NCBI RefSeq assembly: GCF_040207875.1
Contig: NZ_CP157942.1
Span: 1 to 64,000, forward strand
DNA from: Wolbachia endosymbiont of Armadillidium arcangelii
Lineage (GTDB): Bacteria > Pseudomonadota > Alphaproteobacteria > Rickettsiales > Anaplasmataceae
Direction of reading: 5' to 3'
Length of the DNA: 64,000 nucleotides
Below are positions 35,347-45,796 of this stretch, piece by piece (within the stretch, counting starts at the first letter, position 1; each line of letters opens with the position of its first letter). The position numbers and the translations under genes were made by a program. Under the pieces are notes generated by a model. That model saw nothing but the letters and a program-made list of their open reading frames with translations, had not been told where the DNA came from and did not search any database.

Positions 35347-35412
35347 ATATGCCTACTAATAGGAATGATAGGCTTTTGGTTACTTAAAGTTATGAGCTGT
35401 AAAAAGAGCTAG
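34195..35412 (+). CDS. MFS transporter 3 of tandem array
   Basis: About 405 residues from ATG 34195. Twelve hydrophobic helices with the same signatures as gene 2. Its C-terminus (LLIGMIGFWLLKVMSCKKS) is its own and presumably ancestral, being seven residues shorter than that of gene 2. The upstream spacer and ribosome site (gcttgaggtaaaattg) are identical to those of gene 2, so both should be expressed alike. Confidence 0.87.
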   Translation: MLQRNFLIWLLASLFYAYQYILRVIPNVVVPELVVRFNIGITEIGQFCGLYYVGYVLAHIPVGILLDRFGSKVVIPICITLTSLGALPLVSSNDWSYFIIGRIITGIGSSASVLGLFKIIRIYYHREKFAMMFSISVIIGILGGVFATKPLHVLLDKFGWDYVFTMCIMLGLLLALTTFISIPKVGTSDEELNIKNLSKVIFNKDILLISLFGGFMVGPLEGFADAWSATFLHEMYAIDRHIAYSISKWILIGFGFGHLLLPYILAKNPTKHYEIIISCAMAMIIVFLLLFICNISEFLACVLLFIIGLASAYQIAFTAKVVSCVKNDAVASAGSVVNSIVMSFGYFFHVIIANIMNFYWNGEIIDGKPFYGADVMVKSMLIIPICLLIGMIGFWLLKVMSCKKS

Positions 35413-35487
35413 GCAGATTTAGATGATTAATATAGTATTGCTTTTTATAACTAAAGTATCTATAATCCTAAATTTTAGCTGAGATTC

Positions 35488-36726
35488 ATGTTGCAGAGGA
35501 ATTTTTTAATCTGGTTATTAGCATCGCTATTTTATGCATACCAATATATATTACGCATAATTCCAAACATAATTGCGCCTGGATTGATAACAAAATTTAA
35601 CATAAGTATTGCAGATGTTGGTCAATTTGGTGGGCTGTATTATATAGGCTATACGCTTGCTCATATACCTGTTGGTCTTGCGCTTGATAGATTTGGGCCA
35701 AAGTTTGTTTTGCCTGCATGTATTGTTTTAACGTTTGCTGGGACGTTGCCGCTGATATGCTTTGATCAGTGGTATTACTCAATACTTGGTAGAATGATTG
35801 TTGGAATTGGATCATCTGCTTCAGCAATTGGGCTCTTCAAAGTTGCAAGCATGTATTTTTCACAAGAAAAATCAGCAAGGATGGCTAGCTTATCCATAAT
35901 AATAGGGTTACTGGGAGCAATTTATGGTGGATTACCTCTAGATTTCTTGCTCAATAAATTTGGTTGGAACTATGTTATATACACTTTCTCAGCGTTTGGT
36001 TGCTTGCTTGCCCTACTTTTATTCTTAATAACGCCAAATAGTAACATAGAGGAGAGTAGAAATGACAACATACTTCAAGATTTAAAAACTGTACTTTTCA
36101 ATAAACATATCATTCTAATCAGCTTTTTTGGTGGCTTAATGGTTGGACCACTAGAAGGTTTTGCTGATGGTTGGGCAAAGGCGTTCTTATGTGAAGCATA
36201 TCAAATGACTGGAGATCTGGCATCTTCGCTTTCCTCTCTTATGTTTATAGGAATGGGAGCGGGATCATTCTTTTTAGCTTATTTACTGGAGAAGTATCCA
36301 GACAAACATTACGAGGTGATTATTGCGTGTTCTTTTGCAATGATCGCTAGCTTCCTCTTGCTTTTTACACAAGTTGGCGGTTTATATATTGCACTACCTA
36401 CACTTCTTGTTATCGGCTTTGCATCTGGGTATCAGGTAATTACTATTTACAAGGCAATAAGTTATGTAAATAATAACTTGGTAGGCTTAGCTACGGCTAT
36501 ATCAAATATGATAGTTATGGTTTTTGGCTATTTTTTTCATACTGGAATTGCAAAGATAGTAGACTTGTGTTGGGATGGGATGGTAATACAAGGAAATCCT
36601 GTGTATGGTACTGAGTTGCTAGTCAAAGCAATATCAGTTATTCCTGTATGCCTGCTTTTGGCTGTTTTTGGATTTATGTGGTTAAGGAAAAGGGCTTATG
36701 ACAAGTGTTTCAGAAAGGATTTATGA
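35488..36726 (+). CDS. MFS transporter 4 of tandem array (divergent)
   Basis: 412 residues with the array's fold. It shares NFLIWLLASLFYAYQYILR and GPLEGFADGWAKAF with the others, but is clearly older and more divergent (GLALDRFGPKFV in loop 2-3). Its 3' end overlaps the glyA start by 29 bases, which suggests transcription with glyA. Substrate unknown. Confidence 0.86.
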   Translation: MLQRNFLIWLLASLFYAYQYILRIIPNIIAPGLITKFNISIADVGQFGGLYYIGYTLAHIPVGLALDRFGPKFVLPACIVLTFAGTLPLICFDQWYYSILGRMIVGIGSSASAIGLFKVASMYFSQEKSARMASLSIIIGLLGAIYGGLPLDFLLNKFGWNYVIYTFSAFGCLLALLLFLITPNSNIEESRNDNILQDLKTVLFNKHIILISFFGGLMVGPLEGFADGWAKAFLCEAYQMTGDLASSLSSLMFIGMGAGSFFLAYLLEKYPDKHYEVIIACSFAMIASFLLLFTQVGGLYIALPTLLVIGFASGYQVITIYKAISYVNNNLVGLATAISNMIVMVFGYFFHTGIAKIVDLCWDGMVIQGNPVYGTELLVKAISVIPVCLLLAVFGFMWLRKRAYDKCFRKDL

Positions 36727-37975
36727 CTCTGAAAGTAGTCTAAAGTCTTTTGATAATGAAATTTATCAATCTATAGAAAAAGAGCTGCAACGCCAAAAAT
36801 CGCAGTTGCAACTGATTGCATCGGAGAATTTTGCAAGTAAAGCAGTGATGGAAGCACAAGGTTCTTTTCTGACTAATAAATACGCAGAAGGTTACCCTGG
36901 TAAGAGATATTATTGTGGTTGTGAGTATGTGGATGAAATTGAAAGTCTAGCTATAGAAAGGCTTTGTAAGCTGTTTGGTGTTAAATTTGCGAATGTTCAA
37001 CCTCATTCTGGTTCTCAGGCAAATCAAGCAGTGTTTGCTTCACTGCTTGCTCCAGGTGATACAATACTTGGATTGTCACTGAACTGTGGTGGACATTTAA
37101 CTCACGGTGCAGCACCAAACCTTTCTGGTAAGTGGTTTAAGTCGATTCAGTATACAGTTAATAGAGATACTTATCTACTCGATATGGACGAGGTAGAAAA
37201 GCTAGCGCTGGAGCATAAACCGAAGCTAATCATTGCTGGTGCTTCTGCTTATCCAAGAAAGATAGATTTCGAGCGCTTTCGCGAAATTGCGAATAAAGTT
37301 GGTGCGTACTTGCTTGCAGATATTGCCCATTATGCGGGACTTATTGCGGCTGACGAATATCCGTCTCCTGCTGAACATGCGCATGTTATGACTTCTACAA
37401 CTCATAAAACTCTACGAGGTCCTCGTGGCGGAGTGGTAATGACAAATGATGAAGCATTACATAAAAAAATTCGGTCTGCAGTTTTTCCAGGATTGCAAGG
37501 TGGACCACTTATGCATGTGATAGCTGCAAAAGCTGTTGCGTTTAAGGAAGCATTAGCGCCAGAGTTTAAAACTTATAGTAAGAAAGTTGTGGAGAATGCA
37601 AAAGTGCTAGCTCAAGCGCTGCAAGGGCATAGTCTCGACATTATAACTGGTGGCACTGACTCTCATATAGTGCTAGTTGACTTAAGATCACGAAAATTGA
37701 CCGGAAAAGACGTTGTGGATAGCCTTGAAAGGGCTGGCATTACCTGCAATAAAAACTCCGTACCATTTGACACAGAGAAACCAACTATTACTTCAGGGCT
37801 ACGTTTTGGTACCGCTGCTGAGACAACGCGCGGACTTGAGGCAGAAGATTTTAGAGAAATAGCTGATCTAATAAATGAAGTAATTCAGGGATTAATTGAT
37901 GGAAATAGCACTGATATTGAAAGAGCAGTAAAAAATAAAGTTGAAAGGGTTTGTAGTAATTTTCCTATTTATTAA
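36698..37975 (+). CDS. glyA: Serine hydroxymethyltransferase
   Basis: A 425-residue PLP enzyme that converts serine and tetrahydrofolate to glycine and methylene-THF. Signatures are LIASENFASKAVMEAQGS (about residues 34-51), the YPGKRYYCGCEYVDEIE block (about 66-82) and the PLP Lys in TSTTHKTLRGPRGG (about 229-242). The N-terminus begins inside the last codons of the fourth MFS gene. No closer ATG in frame fits the family N-terminus better. Confidence 0.95.
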   Translation: MTSVSERIYDSESSLKSFDNEIYQSIEKELQRQKSQLQLIASENFASKAVMEAQGSFLTNKYAEGYPGKRYYCGCEYVDEIESLAIERLCKLFGVKFANVQPHSGSQANQAVFASLLAPGDTILGLSLNCGGHLTHGAAPNLSGKWFKSIQYTVNRDTYLLDMDEVEKLALEHKPKLIIAGASAYPRKIDFERFREIANKVGAYLLADIAHYAGLIAADEYPSPAEHAHVMTSTTHKTLRGPRGGVVMTNDEALHKKIRSAVFPGLQGGPLMHVIAAKAVAFKEALAPEFKTYSKKVVENAKVLAQALQGHSLDIITGGTDSHIVLVDLRSRKLTGKDVVDSLERAGITCNKNSVPFDTEKPTITSGLRFGTAAETTRGLEAEDFREIADLINEVIQGLIDGNSTDIERAVKNKVERVCSNFPIY

Positions 37976-38051
37976 TTTATTTGGCATTCAAATTTCCTTC
38001 CTTTACTTTGGATTAAACTATTGTATAGTGATTTTATAGCTCCTTAATTTT

Positions 38052-39254
38052 ATGATAAATGTACCTAGCATAGAGAGTTGTGATTTTCACAATAAAAATG
38101 TTCTGCTCAGGGTTGACTTCAATGTTCCTATAAAAGATGAAAGAATTTGTGATTCTACTCGTATTTTAAGAGCGCTACCTACCATTCAGTATTTGGCAAA
38201 TGCGGGTGCAAAAGTTATTATTACCTCACATTTTGGGCGTCCAAAAGCCAAAGACAGTAACTTATCGCTAAAAAACGTAGTTGAAACTTTATCGCAGCTG
38301 CTAAGCAAAGAAGTGGAATTTGTTGATGATTGTATTGGTGAGAGAGTACAAAGAGCAATAAATGCGATGGGTAGAGGAGATATAATATTACTAGAGAATC
38401 TGAGGTTTTATAAAGAAGAAGAGCAGAATGACTCAAATTTTGCTAAACAATTAGCATCTCTAGCAGATATATATGTAAATGATGCATTTTCTTGCTCTCA
38501 CAGAGCTCACGCTTCTATTTCACGCATTACAGAATTTTTACCTTCTTATACAGGATTTTGCTTGCAAGATGAGCTAAAATATCTTGAGCAAGCCATATCA
38601 TTTGACGCTAAGCCTATTACTGCGATAGTCGGTGGAGCTAAAATATCAACTAAAATAAAAATGCTTATAAAGCTAGCAGAAAAGGTTGATTACCTTATTC
38701 TGGGGGGGGCAATTGCTAATAATTTTTTGTTATTTAATAAAGTGAATATAGGCAAATCTTTTTTTCAAAATGGCGTTGATGACCTTTTGCATGATATCGT
38801 TGAAACAGCAAGTGAAAATAATTGTAAAATAGTTGTGCCTGAGGACGTTCTAGTTACAGTAAACTCTGATTATAGCACTAGCATTTTAAGAAAAACCGAA
38901 TCCGTTTTGGACGGTGATATAATTTTAGATATCGGACCTCAAACTTTAAGCACAATAAGCGGTATAATAGCAAGCAGTAAAACTCTACTATGGAATGGGC
39001 CTATTGGTGTTTTTGAACATTCAGCTTTTGCAAATGGTACAGTGGAGGTGATGAGAGTAGTAAGTAATTTGACACACAAAGGAAAATTAACCAGCATAAT
39101 AGGAGGAGGAGATAGCCTATCTGCAGTAAATGCTGCAGGTCTTACCGATAAAGATTTTACGTATATTTCAACTGGTGGAGGAGCATTTTTAAGTTGGCTA
39201 AATGGTGATAAGATGCCAGGACTGCGATCGACTGACCTTACCCAGAAAAAGTAG
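38052..39254 (+). CDS. pgk: Phosphoglycerate kinase, C-terminus replaced by IS end
   Basis: A 400-residue two-domain kinase of glycolysis/gluconeogenesis. Key blocks are VLLRVDFNVPIKD (about residues 17-29), TSHFGRPK (about 58-65), the nucleotide site GGAKISTKIKM (about 194-204) and the C-terminal GGGDSLSAVNAAG and STGGGAFLSWL. The last six residues (DLTQKK) and the stop codon are encoded by the end of an IS3 element that starts at about 39233. The native end should lie near GLRS. The catalytic parts are intact. Confidence 0.94.
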   Translation: MINVPSIESCDFHNKNVLLRVDFNVPIKDERICDSTRILRALPTIQYLANAGAKVIITSHFGRPKAKDSNLSLKNVVETLSQLLSKEVEFVDDCIGERVQRAINAMGRGDIILLENLRFYKEEEQNDSNFAKQLASLADIYVNDAFSCSHRAHASISRITEFLPSYTGFCLQDELKYLEQAISFDAKPITAIVGGAKISTKIKMLIKLAEKVDYLILGGAIANNFLLFNKVNIGKSFFQNGVDDLLHDIVETASENNCKIVVPEDVLVTVNSDYSTSILRKTESVLDGDIILDIGPQTLSTISGIIASSKTLLWNGPIGVFEHSAFANGTVEVMRVVSNLTHKGKLTSIIGGGDSLSAVNAAGLTDKDFTYISTGGGAFLSWLNGDKMPGLRSTDLTQKK

Positions 39255-40373
39255 AGAGGAAGTTAAGGCATTTTTATTATGAAAATGATGAATCAAATTT
39301 CTCAGGAATGCAATGTAGAATGTCTACGCTGTTTGTTATAAAAATTTCTATGTACTCAAATATAGCAGTTCTAGTTTGCTGAGCAGAGTGTTGCGAAGTA
39401 TCATCAATAAGAAGCTCCCGTTTGAGTGAGCTTTTCAATAACAGAGTTGTCATAACAACAGCCTGTATGCTGGAAATGATGTTTTTTGTGTTCAGCAAAA
39501 ACTGATAATTTTTAGAGGTAAACCTTGATCACTATGAAACAGTAGATCTTTGGCGGGTTTGCGTTTATTAACAGCCATAAATAAAGCATCTATAATTAAT
39601 TGTTTATCCATTGAACTACTCATTAACTACCATACGTGAATATAAGTCAATTATTGCTGCCCAATATAGCCAGCCTTCTTTGGTTTTTATACAAGTAAAC
39701 CCATACCTTATTGGGCTGGTCCGTAGTAAAATTTTGATCCAGGATATTTGGAGCTATAACCCTATTGTCAGTCTGCTGTTTTTTGCTTTTGAATCTTCGC
39801 CTCAGTCTAGCTTGTTTTTTTGCATGATATCCTGCACTGTTTTGATGTTGCAATTTTTACCTAAAGCCTTTAGTTTAGGTGCCCCATATCTACAATTAGA
39901 TGCTTGGTATATTTTTTGAATATCTGCTAGAAGCTGCTCCCTTGTTGCTGCTTTTCTTCTTACTAGTCCATAGTAGCCGCTAGCAGATACTTTCAAAATC
40001 CTGCATAACTCCTGTACTTTATAGTAGTTTCTATGCTTTTTGATAAATAAATCTTTGTAACTTGCAAAATATCCCAGGGCTTTTTTTGAAATGTCTCTTT
40101 CTCTAGTAACTCTTGTTAGTTCTTTCTTTAATTCAAACTTTTCTTTATCACATGGTGCCAACTTTCCCTTACCAGGAAATGCTTCTTCTATTGATCCTTT
40201 TTCGTTATATTTTCAGTCACTTAGCGTACTGTTATCTATTCCTAAATCTTTAGCTATTTTGCTTGCCCCGTTTCCTTTACCAACTTTATTGCCTCTAATT
40301 TAAATTCCACTGTGTACTTTTTTCTGTATAATAAGCCCTCATAATCATGTTTTATTTTACCTCAAAAATGGCT
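39233..40373 (-). pseudogene. IS3-family element, decayed, cut by group II intron
   Basis: The left end, tgaccttacccagaaaaagt (39233 on), is identical to the ends of the IS3 copy at 52141-53119 (TG...CA termini). The minus strand reads an OrfA-like start (YTVEFKLEAIKLVKETG, then KIAKDLGIDNSTLSD) with a TGA in place of Trp, an OrfB N-terminus (APCDKEKFELKKELTRVTRE, KHRNYYKVQELCRILKVSAS) and C-terminal pieces (RELLIDDTSQHSAQQTRTAI). Frameshifts separate these. The right end is missing where the group II intron begins at 40374. Confidence 0.8.
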
Positions 40374-41479
40374 GTGTGCTGCAGCAACAAGCAGAATAAT
40401 GTTTGTGAGAAGCTTTATTGAAGATGAAGGAAGGTCCTTCGAAATCGGTTTTCAGGAGCAGGTTTCAAACCACCTTAAGTGGCTCTATTTAAGAGATAGG
40501 GTCATAAGCGTTAAGGAAAAATCAGCGTAAGAGCTGGAAGGTGAGGATCAGAAAGGCGAACGTAAGTGAACCACTGATGAACGTGTCGAAATGGGAAGTG
40601 AACATCGAAAGGGGGAGTGAGTCGTTCTCCTCTTAATGAGCTTACAAGAAACCTGATTACTGTGTAGGTGGTGTTCGGCATAAAGGTAGCGCGAGTCTGA
40701 TCTGGGCTTTAATAAGGAACTGCAGGAACCAGTCGATTTGATGAAAAGCGAGATAAGCAAGAGGCTAATCCTCAAGCTTTAGAGTAGCGATGCAAATCAC
40801 TGGGGCGCGTAGTAGTGAAGAAGTGGTTGTAATGACCATGGAGCAAAGGGGTTGAACTAGTCGACTTTAGTAAATCATTCAACTGTAAAGGAGGATGAAA
40901 ATGATTGAACGAACAAAGCCTTTTGATATACCGAAATCTCTAGTGTTTATGGCTTATAAAAGAGTTAAAGAAAACAGAGGAGGAGCAGGTATTGATAATT
41001 GAAAAGTTTGATCAAGACTTAAGCAAGAACCTTTACAAGCTATGGAATAGGCTACCTTCTGGTAGTTATTTTCCACCTGCAGTGAAGGCTTGTGATATAA
41101 CTAAGGCAGATGGAGGGACAAGGACACTTGGAATACCAACTGTCTCGGATCGTATAGCACAGGAAGTTGTAAGAAGTGTTTTAGAACCAGAATTTGAGAA
41201 GGCATTTGATGAAGATTCATATGGTTATAGGCCAAATAAATCAGCATTAGATGCCATAGGACAAACCAGGAAGCGATACCAAAATTGGTTAATAGAGTTT
41301 GACATCAAGGGAATGTTTGACAACATAGACCACAATCTACTGATGAAAGCAGTCAGAAGACACACTACAAACAAATGGGTTATCTTATACATACAAAGAT
41401 GGCTAAGTGCAGATATGCAACTTGAAGATGGAACAAAGATAAAGCGTCTCGGCGGAGTGCCGCAGGGAGGTGTAATTAC
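40374..41479 (+). pseudogene. Group II intron, 5' half with truncated reverse transcriptase (left arm)
   Basis: The 5' end GTGTGCTGCAGC fits the group II GUGYG start. About 525 bases of intron RNA sequence precede the ORF at ATG 40901 (ribosome site aaaggagga). The encoded protein begins MIERTKPFDIPKSL, is shifted near 40998 by a small deletion after GGAGID, then continues EKFDQDLSKNLYKLWNRLPS... through ADGGTRTLGIPTVSDRIAQE and FDIKGMFDNIDHNLL to GGVPQGGVI (RT motifs up to 4). The YADD, maturase and 3' intron parts are missing. Confidence 0.85.
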
Positions 41480-41480
41480 C

Positions 41481-43055
41481 CACTGCCATTAAGTTAAGGG
41501 AAAGAGAAGTTAAGATTGGACAAAAAATTTGAAGTGATTGATAATTATGGTAAATACTAGGGTGAATTTTTAAGAAAAGGGAGTCTGAAAAGTGCAAGTT
41601 ATTTAAAAAAGTAATAATTGCAGGTTATTTTGCAAAGAATGTACTAATGCAATGATACTGAAAAGATATCTTGAATTTAAAACACATGTTTTCTAGCTCT
41701 TTTCTGGTAGTTGAGTGAACGAATATCAGATATCTTATGACGATCAACTCTTCTCCCTTTTCTTACCACTAAAGTGTTCATCAAAAATAACTGTGATAGT
41801 CGATCCATAATGCAGTCTATGTCTGACTCTGTAGAAAAAATATCAAAGGCTAAGTTTTTAATCGCATTAAATGAGACAGATTTATTGATGCTTTTTTTTA
41901 GTTTACTATTCTGTGCGCTCAATGTCTCTTCATCATCTTCTATCATGATACTTTCTAGATTACTGATGAAGATAGTTGACCAAAAATCCTGCTTGATAGT
42001 TTCAATACTTTTTCCTGTGAAATTCTCTAAATTTAATCTTCCCTTCAGCCTAGAAAAAAATGTTTCTACTCCCCAGCGCAAGTAATATAATCTCTCAAAC
42101 TCTTCGACTGTAAAACTTTGCTCATCTAACAGAGATGTTACTAACACTTCAACTTCTCCAGAAGAAAGTATTATTTTGACTAACCTGAATTTCATCTCAT
42201 CAGGTAATCCTAGCTTTCGTAGCTGTCTTGCTACTTTAATAGGTGCGGTAGACACTACCACCATACTAGATGGGCTTTCCGGCTTAAACATAGCGTTTAT
42301 TTCATTGAAAGACGAACTTGGACAGCGAATTATATAATTGATTTTCCTTCCTGTAAGCTCAGCAAGAAATCGATAAGATACGTATCCTCTATCACAGATT
42401 AACAAATCGTCTGATTTTATGGATTCAAGCATACCGATCGCTAAATCAACCTCATAGCTGTCACCTCTACTTAGCGCAGATTTTATTGCAATATTATTTA
42501 GCACATCGTAGCAAACTTCAAAGGTTGCACTTGTATAGTCTTCAAATCTCTGGATTCCATTCCATACTGCTCTTGAGCCAAACTCGCCTATTATTTTGTC
42601 GCTCTTTGGCAGAATCAGTATTGAAGCATCAAATGCAAGTACTCTGAAGCCATGGTGGGTTTTAAATTCCTGATCTTGGTAGTATAGGGAAACTATATCA
42701 TCATTTAACTCTGAAAACGCAGTATGCTTTAGCTTCTTTCTTGCTTGAGTAAATGCACTTGCCGTAATTGTGTAATCTTTTCTTGTATGCAGAACAAACT
42801 CATTAAGCATTACTTGTAATGACTTTACACTCTTTCTAAAAATCAGGAGAAATACATTAATGAAGGGCAGCTTTCTTTTTCGTGAGAAGTCTTTTGAGGA
42901 TGCTCTGTGTGCGTTTATAAAGTTTAAACTCATCAATTTATTTTTTATAAACATGATTATTCTTTTTTTTACTCATGTCATTACTTCTTTTAATTTGTGG
43001 ATCTTACCTGATTTTACAATACAGTCCATCACTTTCCCTTAACTTAATGGCAGTG
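41481..43055 (-). mobile_element. IS4-family insertion sequence
   Basis: Ends are inverted repeats cactgccattaagttaagg (41481 on) and the complement ending at 43055. A second copy at 62067-63634 starts with the same cactgccattaag, which fixes the left end. It contains one uninterrupted transposase gene. Because the flanks are inverted copies of each other, no ordinary target duplication can be read. Confidence 0.82.
41677..42954 (-). CDS. IS4-family transposase
   Basis: A 425-residue DDE transposase. The first catalytic Asp is in RVLAFDASILILPKS (about residues 105-119), the second in LLICDRGYVSYRFL (about 194-207), and the IS4 signature Y-(2)-R-(3)-E-(6)-K is exact in YYLRWGVETFFSRLK (about 286-300). 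The frame is complete, so this copy may be able to move; the other copy in the window has a nonsense mutation. Confidence 0.9.
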   Translation of the reverse strand: MFIKNKLMSLNFINAHRASSKDFSRKRKLPFINVFLLIFRKSVKSLQVMLNEFVLHTRKDYTITASAFTQARKKLKHTAFSELNDDIVSLYYQDQEFKTHHGFRVLAFDASILILPKSDKIIGEFGSRAVWNGIQRFEDYTSATFEVCYDVLNNIAIKSALSRGDSYEVDLAIGMLESIKSDDLLICDRGYVSYRFLAELTGRKINYIIRCPSSSFNEINAMFKPESPSSMVVVSTAPIKVARQLRKLGLPDEMKFRLVKIILSSGEVEVLVTSLLDEQSFTVEEFERLYYLRWGVETFFSRLKGRLNLENFTGKSIETIKQDFWSTIFISNLESIMIEDDEETLSAQNSKLKKSINKSVSFNAIKNLAFDIFSTESDIDCIMDRLSQLFLMNTLVVRKGRRVDRHKISDIRSLNYQKRARKHVF

Positions 43056-44161
43056 GTAATTACACCTCCCTGCGGCACTCCGCCGAGACGCTTTATCTTT
43101 GTTCCATCTTCAAGTTGCATATCTGCACTTAGCCATCTTTGTATGTATAAGATAACCCATTTGTTTGTAGTGTGTCTTCTGACTGCTTTCATCAGTAGAT
43201 TGTGGTCTATGTTGTCAAACATTCCCTTGATGTCAAACTCTATTAACCAATTTTGGTATCGCTTCCTGGTTTGTCCTATGGCATCTAATGCTGATTTATT
43301 TGGCCTATAACCATATGAATCTTCATCAAATGCCTTCTCAAATTCTGGTTCTAAAACACTTCTTACAACTTCCTGTGCTATACGATCCGAGACAGTTGGT
43401 ATTCCAAGTGTCCTTGTCCCTCCATCTGCCTTAGTTATATCACAAGCCTTCACTGCAGGTGGAAAATAACTACCAGAAGGTAGCCTATTCCATAGCTTGT
43501 AAAGGTTCTTGCTTAAGTCTTGATCAAACTTTTCAATTATCAATACCTGCTCCTCCTCTGTTTTCTTTAACTCTTTTATAAGCCATAAACACTAGAGATT
43601 TCGGTATATCAAAAGGCTTTGTTCGTTCAATCATTTTCATCCTCCTTTACAGTTGAATGATTTACTAAAGTCGACTAGTTCAACCCCTTTGCTCCATGGT
43701 CATTACAACCACTTCTTCACTACTACGCGCCCCAGTGATTTGCATCGCTACTCTAAAGCTTGAGGATTAGCCTCTTGCTTATCTCGCTTTTCATCAAATC
43801 GACTGGTTCCTGCAGTTCCTTATTAAAGCCCAGATCAGACTCGCGCTACCTTTATGCCGAACACCACCTACACAGTAATCAGGTTTCTTGTAAGCTCATT
43901 AAGAGGAGAACGACTCACTCCCCCTTTCGATGTTCACTTCCCATTTCGACACGTTCATCAGTGGTTCACTTACGTTCGCCTTTCTGATCCTCACCTTCCA
44001 GCTCTTACGCTGATTTTTCCTTAACGCTTATGACCCTATCTCTTAAATAGAGCCACTTAAGGTGGTTTGAAACCTGCTCCTGAAAACCGATTTCGAAGGA
44101 CCTTCCTTCATCTTCAATAAAGCTTCTCACAAACATTATTCTGCTTGTTGCTGCAGCACAC
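43056..44161 (-). pseudogene. Group II intron, 5' half with truncated reverse transcriptase (right arm)
   Basis: An inverted duplicate of 40374-41479. The intron 5' end is at 44161 and the flank beyond it (gatcattgatgg) differs from the left arm's flank, so the two 5' ends lie in different target sequences. The RT frame on the minus strand (from about 43543) runs into the IS4 end. Confidence 0.85.
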
Positions 44162-44329
44162 GATCATTGATGGAGTCATTTAGACTACCTCGGTTAGGAG
44201 GTTGTACTATCAACCGTTCCAAGCTGAAGCGTTTCCCTATTACAAATTATATGTAGGAGTTACCATGAAAAAAGCAAAAAGATACTGTCTCTCATGTCAA
44301 CTGATTATTTCACTAAATCACCATTAAAT

Positions 44330-44957
44330 GGTTGATTATTTTTTAAAATACCAAAAACCACATGCATTAATTTTCTCATTAATGCGACAATTATTACCAT
44401 TGGACATTTTCCTTTACTTGCTAAACGTTGGCAAAACTCTTGAAAGTGAGAATTATAACTATAGCTGGCATATAAAGAGCTTTACGAATACGCTCTGATC
44501 CTATTTTACATATTCGACTTTTTTTATTTACGGATGAACCTATGCTCAGGATTTAGACCAGCAAATTGCCTAGCATTATCAAAATTATCAACAGATGGCA
44601 TTTCTGCAATAGCAGTAAGATATCCTATACCTTTTATGGTCTTGATGTTTTCTACCATATTTTTTAGGTGTGAGTAATTATTAACATGCTCATTAATTTC
44701 TTCCTCTATAGCAGAAATTTCTGTTTCTATTGTAGCAATTACCTTAAGTACAGCTTGCTTACAACGGGAATCCATATTTTTATTTTCCAAGCTGTTGTAA
44801 CTTGTCGTCTTTAAGTGCTTGCAAACAACGATAGAGATCTCTTAAACGCCTAACTTGGAGGAGTAGGTTTACCAAAGATTAGGTTTATTGGCAATACAAA
44901 ACCTGGCAACCTTGGCAGCATCTGACTCGTCTGTTTTGTTTCGAAGTACTTGTAATA
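44330..44957 (-). pseudogene. IS110-family transposase remnant
   Basis: The minus strand reads KTDESDAAKVARFCIANKPN (the DEDD-type domain's conserved D-D region) and, after stops, the 88-residue Transposase_20-like part MVENIKTIKGIGYLTAIAEM...DNARQFAGLNPEHR. Several stop codons interrupt it. The right edge ends in tgtaatagtttagacttaatc, also found at the right edge of the IS4 copy near 63635. Confidence 0.75.
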
Positions 44958-44974
44958 GTTTAGACTTAATCTGA

Positions 44975-45745
44975 TATTTTAAAAAAGTAAGTTATAAAAT
45001 AATAAAAGAAAGGAGTGTTAGATATGAAAAACAAAAATACTAAAACCAAAGTTAGAGAGCTAGCAAAACAATTAGGAAATGTATCTCAAGCGTATGGGCT
45101 ACTCAAGAGATACGTTTTATCGATTCAAGGAATTATATGAAAATGGAGGAGAAGAAGCGCTGCATGAAAGAAAAAACCACTTATGGCAAACAGAATTTCC
45201 GAAGACATAGAAAGAGCAGATCGCAACAAAATTTCCAGCATATGGAAAACAAAGAGCTGCAAATGAGCTGAGAAAAAGGGATTTCCGAAGATGGCGGTAT
45301 GGCTAAGAAACGACATTGAAACGTTCAAAAAAAGACTTAAAGCCCTTGAAGCGAAGGTTGCACAAGATAGCATAATTTTAACTGAAGAGCAACTTGCAGC
45401 TTTAGAGAAAGTGAAAGAACAAAGATGGTGAAATTGAAACACTGGTTACTTGGGTTCTCAAGACACTTATTATGTAGAAGGGTATAGGGACCAGCAAACT
45501 TTCATTGATACCTATTCAAGGGAAGATCTTCAGATTGATGTCGATCATTGGTTGCGTTCTTACAATGAGAGCAGACCTCACTCAGGTAAATACTGCTATG
45601 GCTATGCAGACTTTTCTTGATAGCAAACACATTGCTTTTCAGAAAAATATTAGTAACATTAAACAAAAGCCTGATATTAGTTTTGACTACCTCAATTCTT
45701 CTGTCAGTTAATTCTTGTCTGTCAGATTAAGTTGTGTCTAGTACA
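44975..45745 (+). pseudogene. IS481-family transposase remnant
   Basis: Begins with aaaagtaagttataaaataa and an aaaggag ribosome site before ATG 45024. It reads MKNKNTKTKVRELAKQLGNV, then in shifting frames RFKELYENGGEEALHE, KRLKALEAKVAQDSIILTEE, GYRDQQTFIDTYSRE and VDHWLRSYNESRPHSGK. The integrase core between them is largely deleted. Matching pieces lie at 57190-57640, 60134-60300 and 63640-64000. Confidence 0.75.
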
Positions 45746-45796
45746 ACTTAGAAAAATAAATTGTATATTTTTTGGTAAATTGACTATGCTAAACAC

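Larger units (their letters stand above)
40374..44161. repeat. 1106-bp inverted repeat around an IS4 element
   Basis: Left arm 40374-41479 and right arm 43056-44161 have equal length and opposite orientation. They share even the frameshift near the start of the intron ORF. The only difference noticed is one extra C at 41480. The IS4 element lies exactly between them. Confidence 0.88.

Noticed and set aside
43760..43987. Serine-rich 75-residue frame, present also at 40548-40775
   Set aside because: It is the reverse strand of the group II intron RNA region and is duplicated only because the intron arms are.
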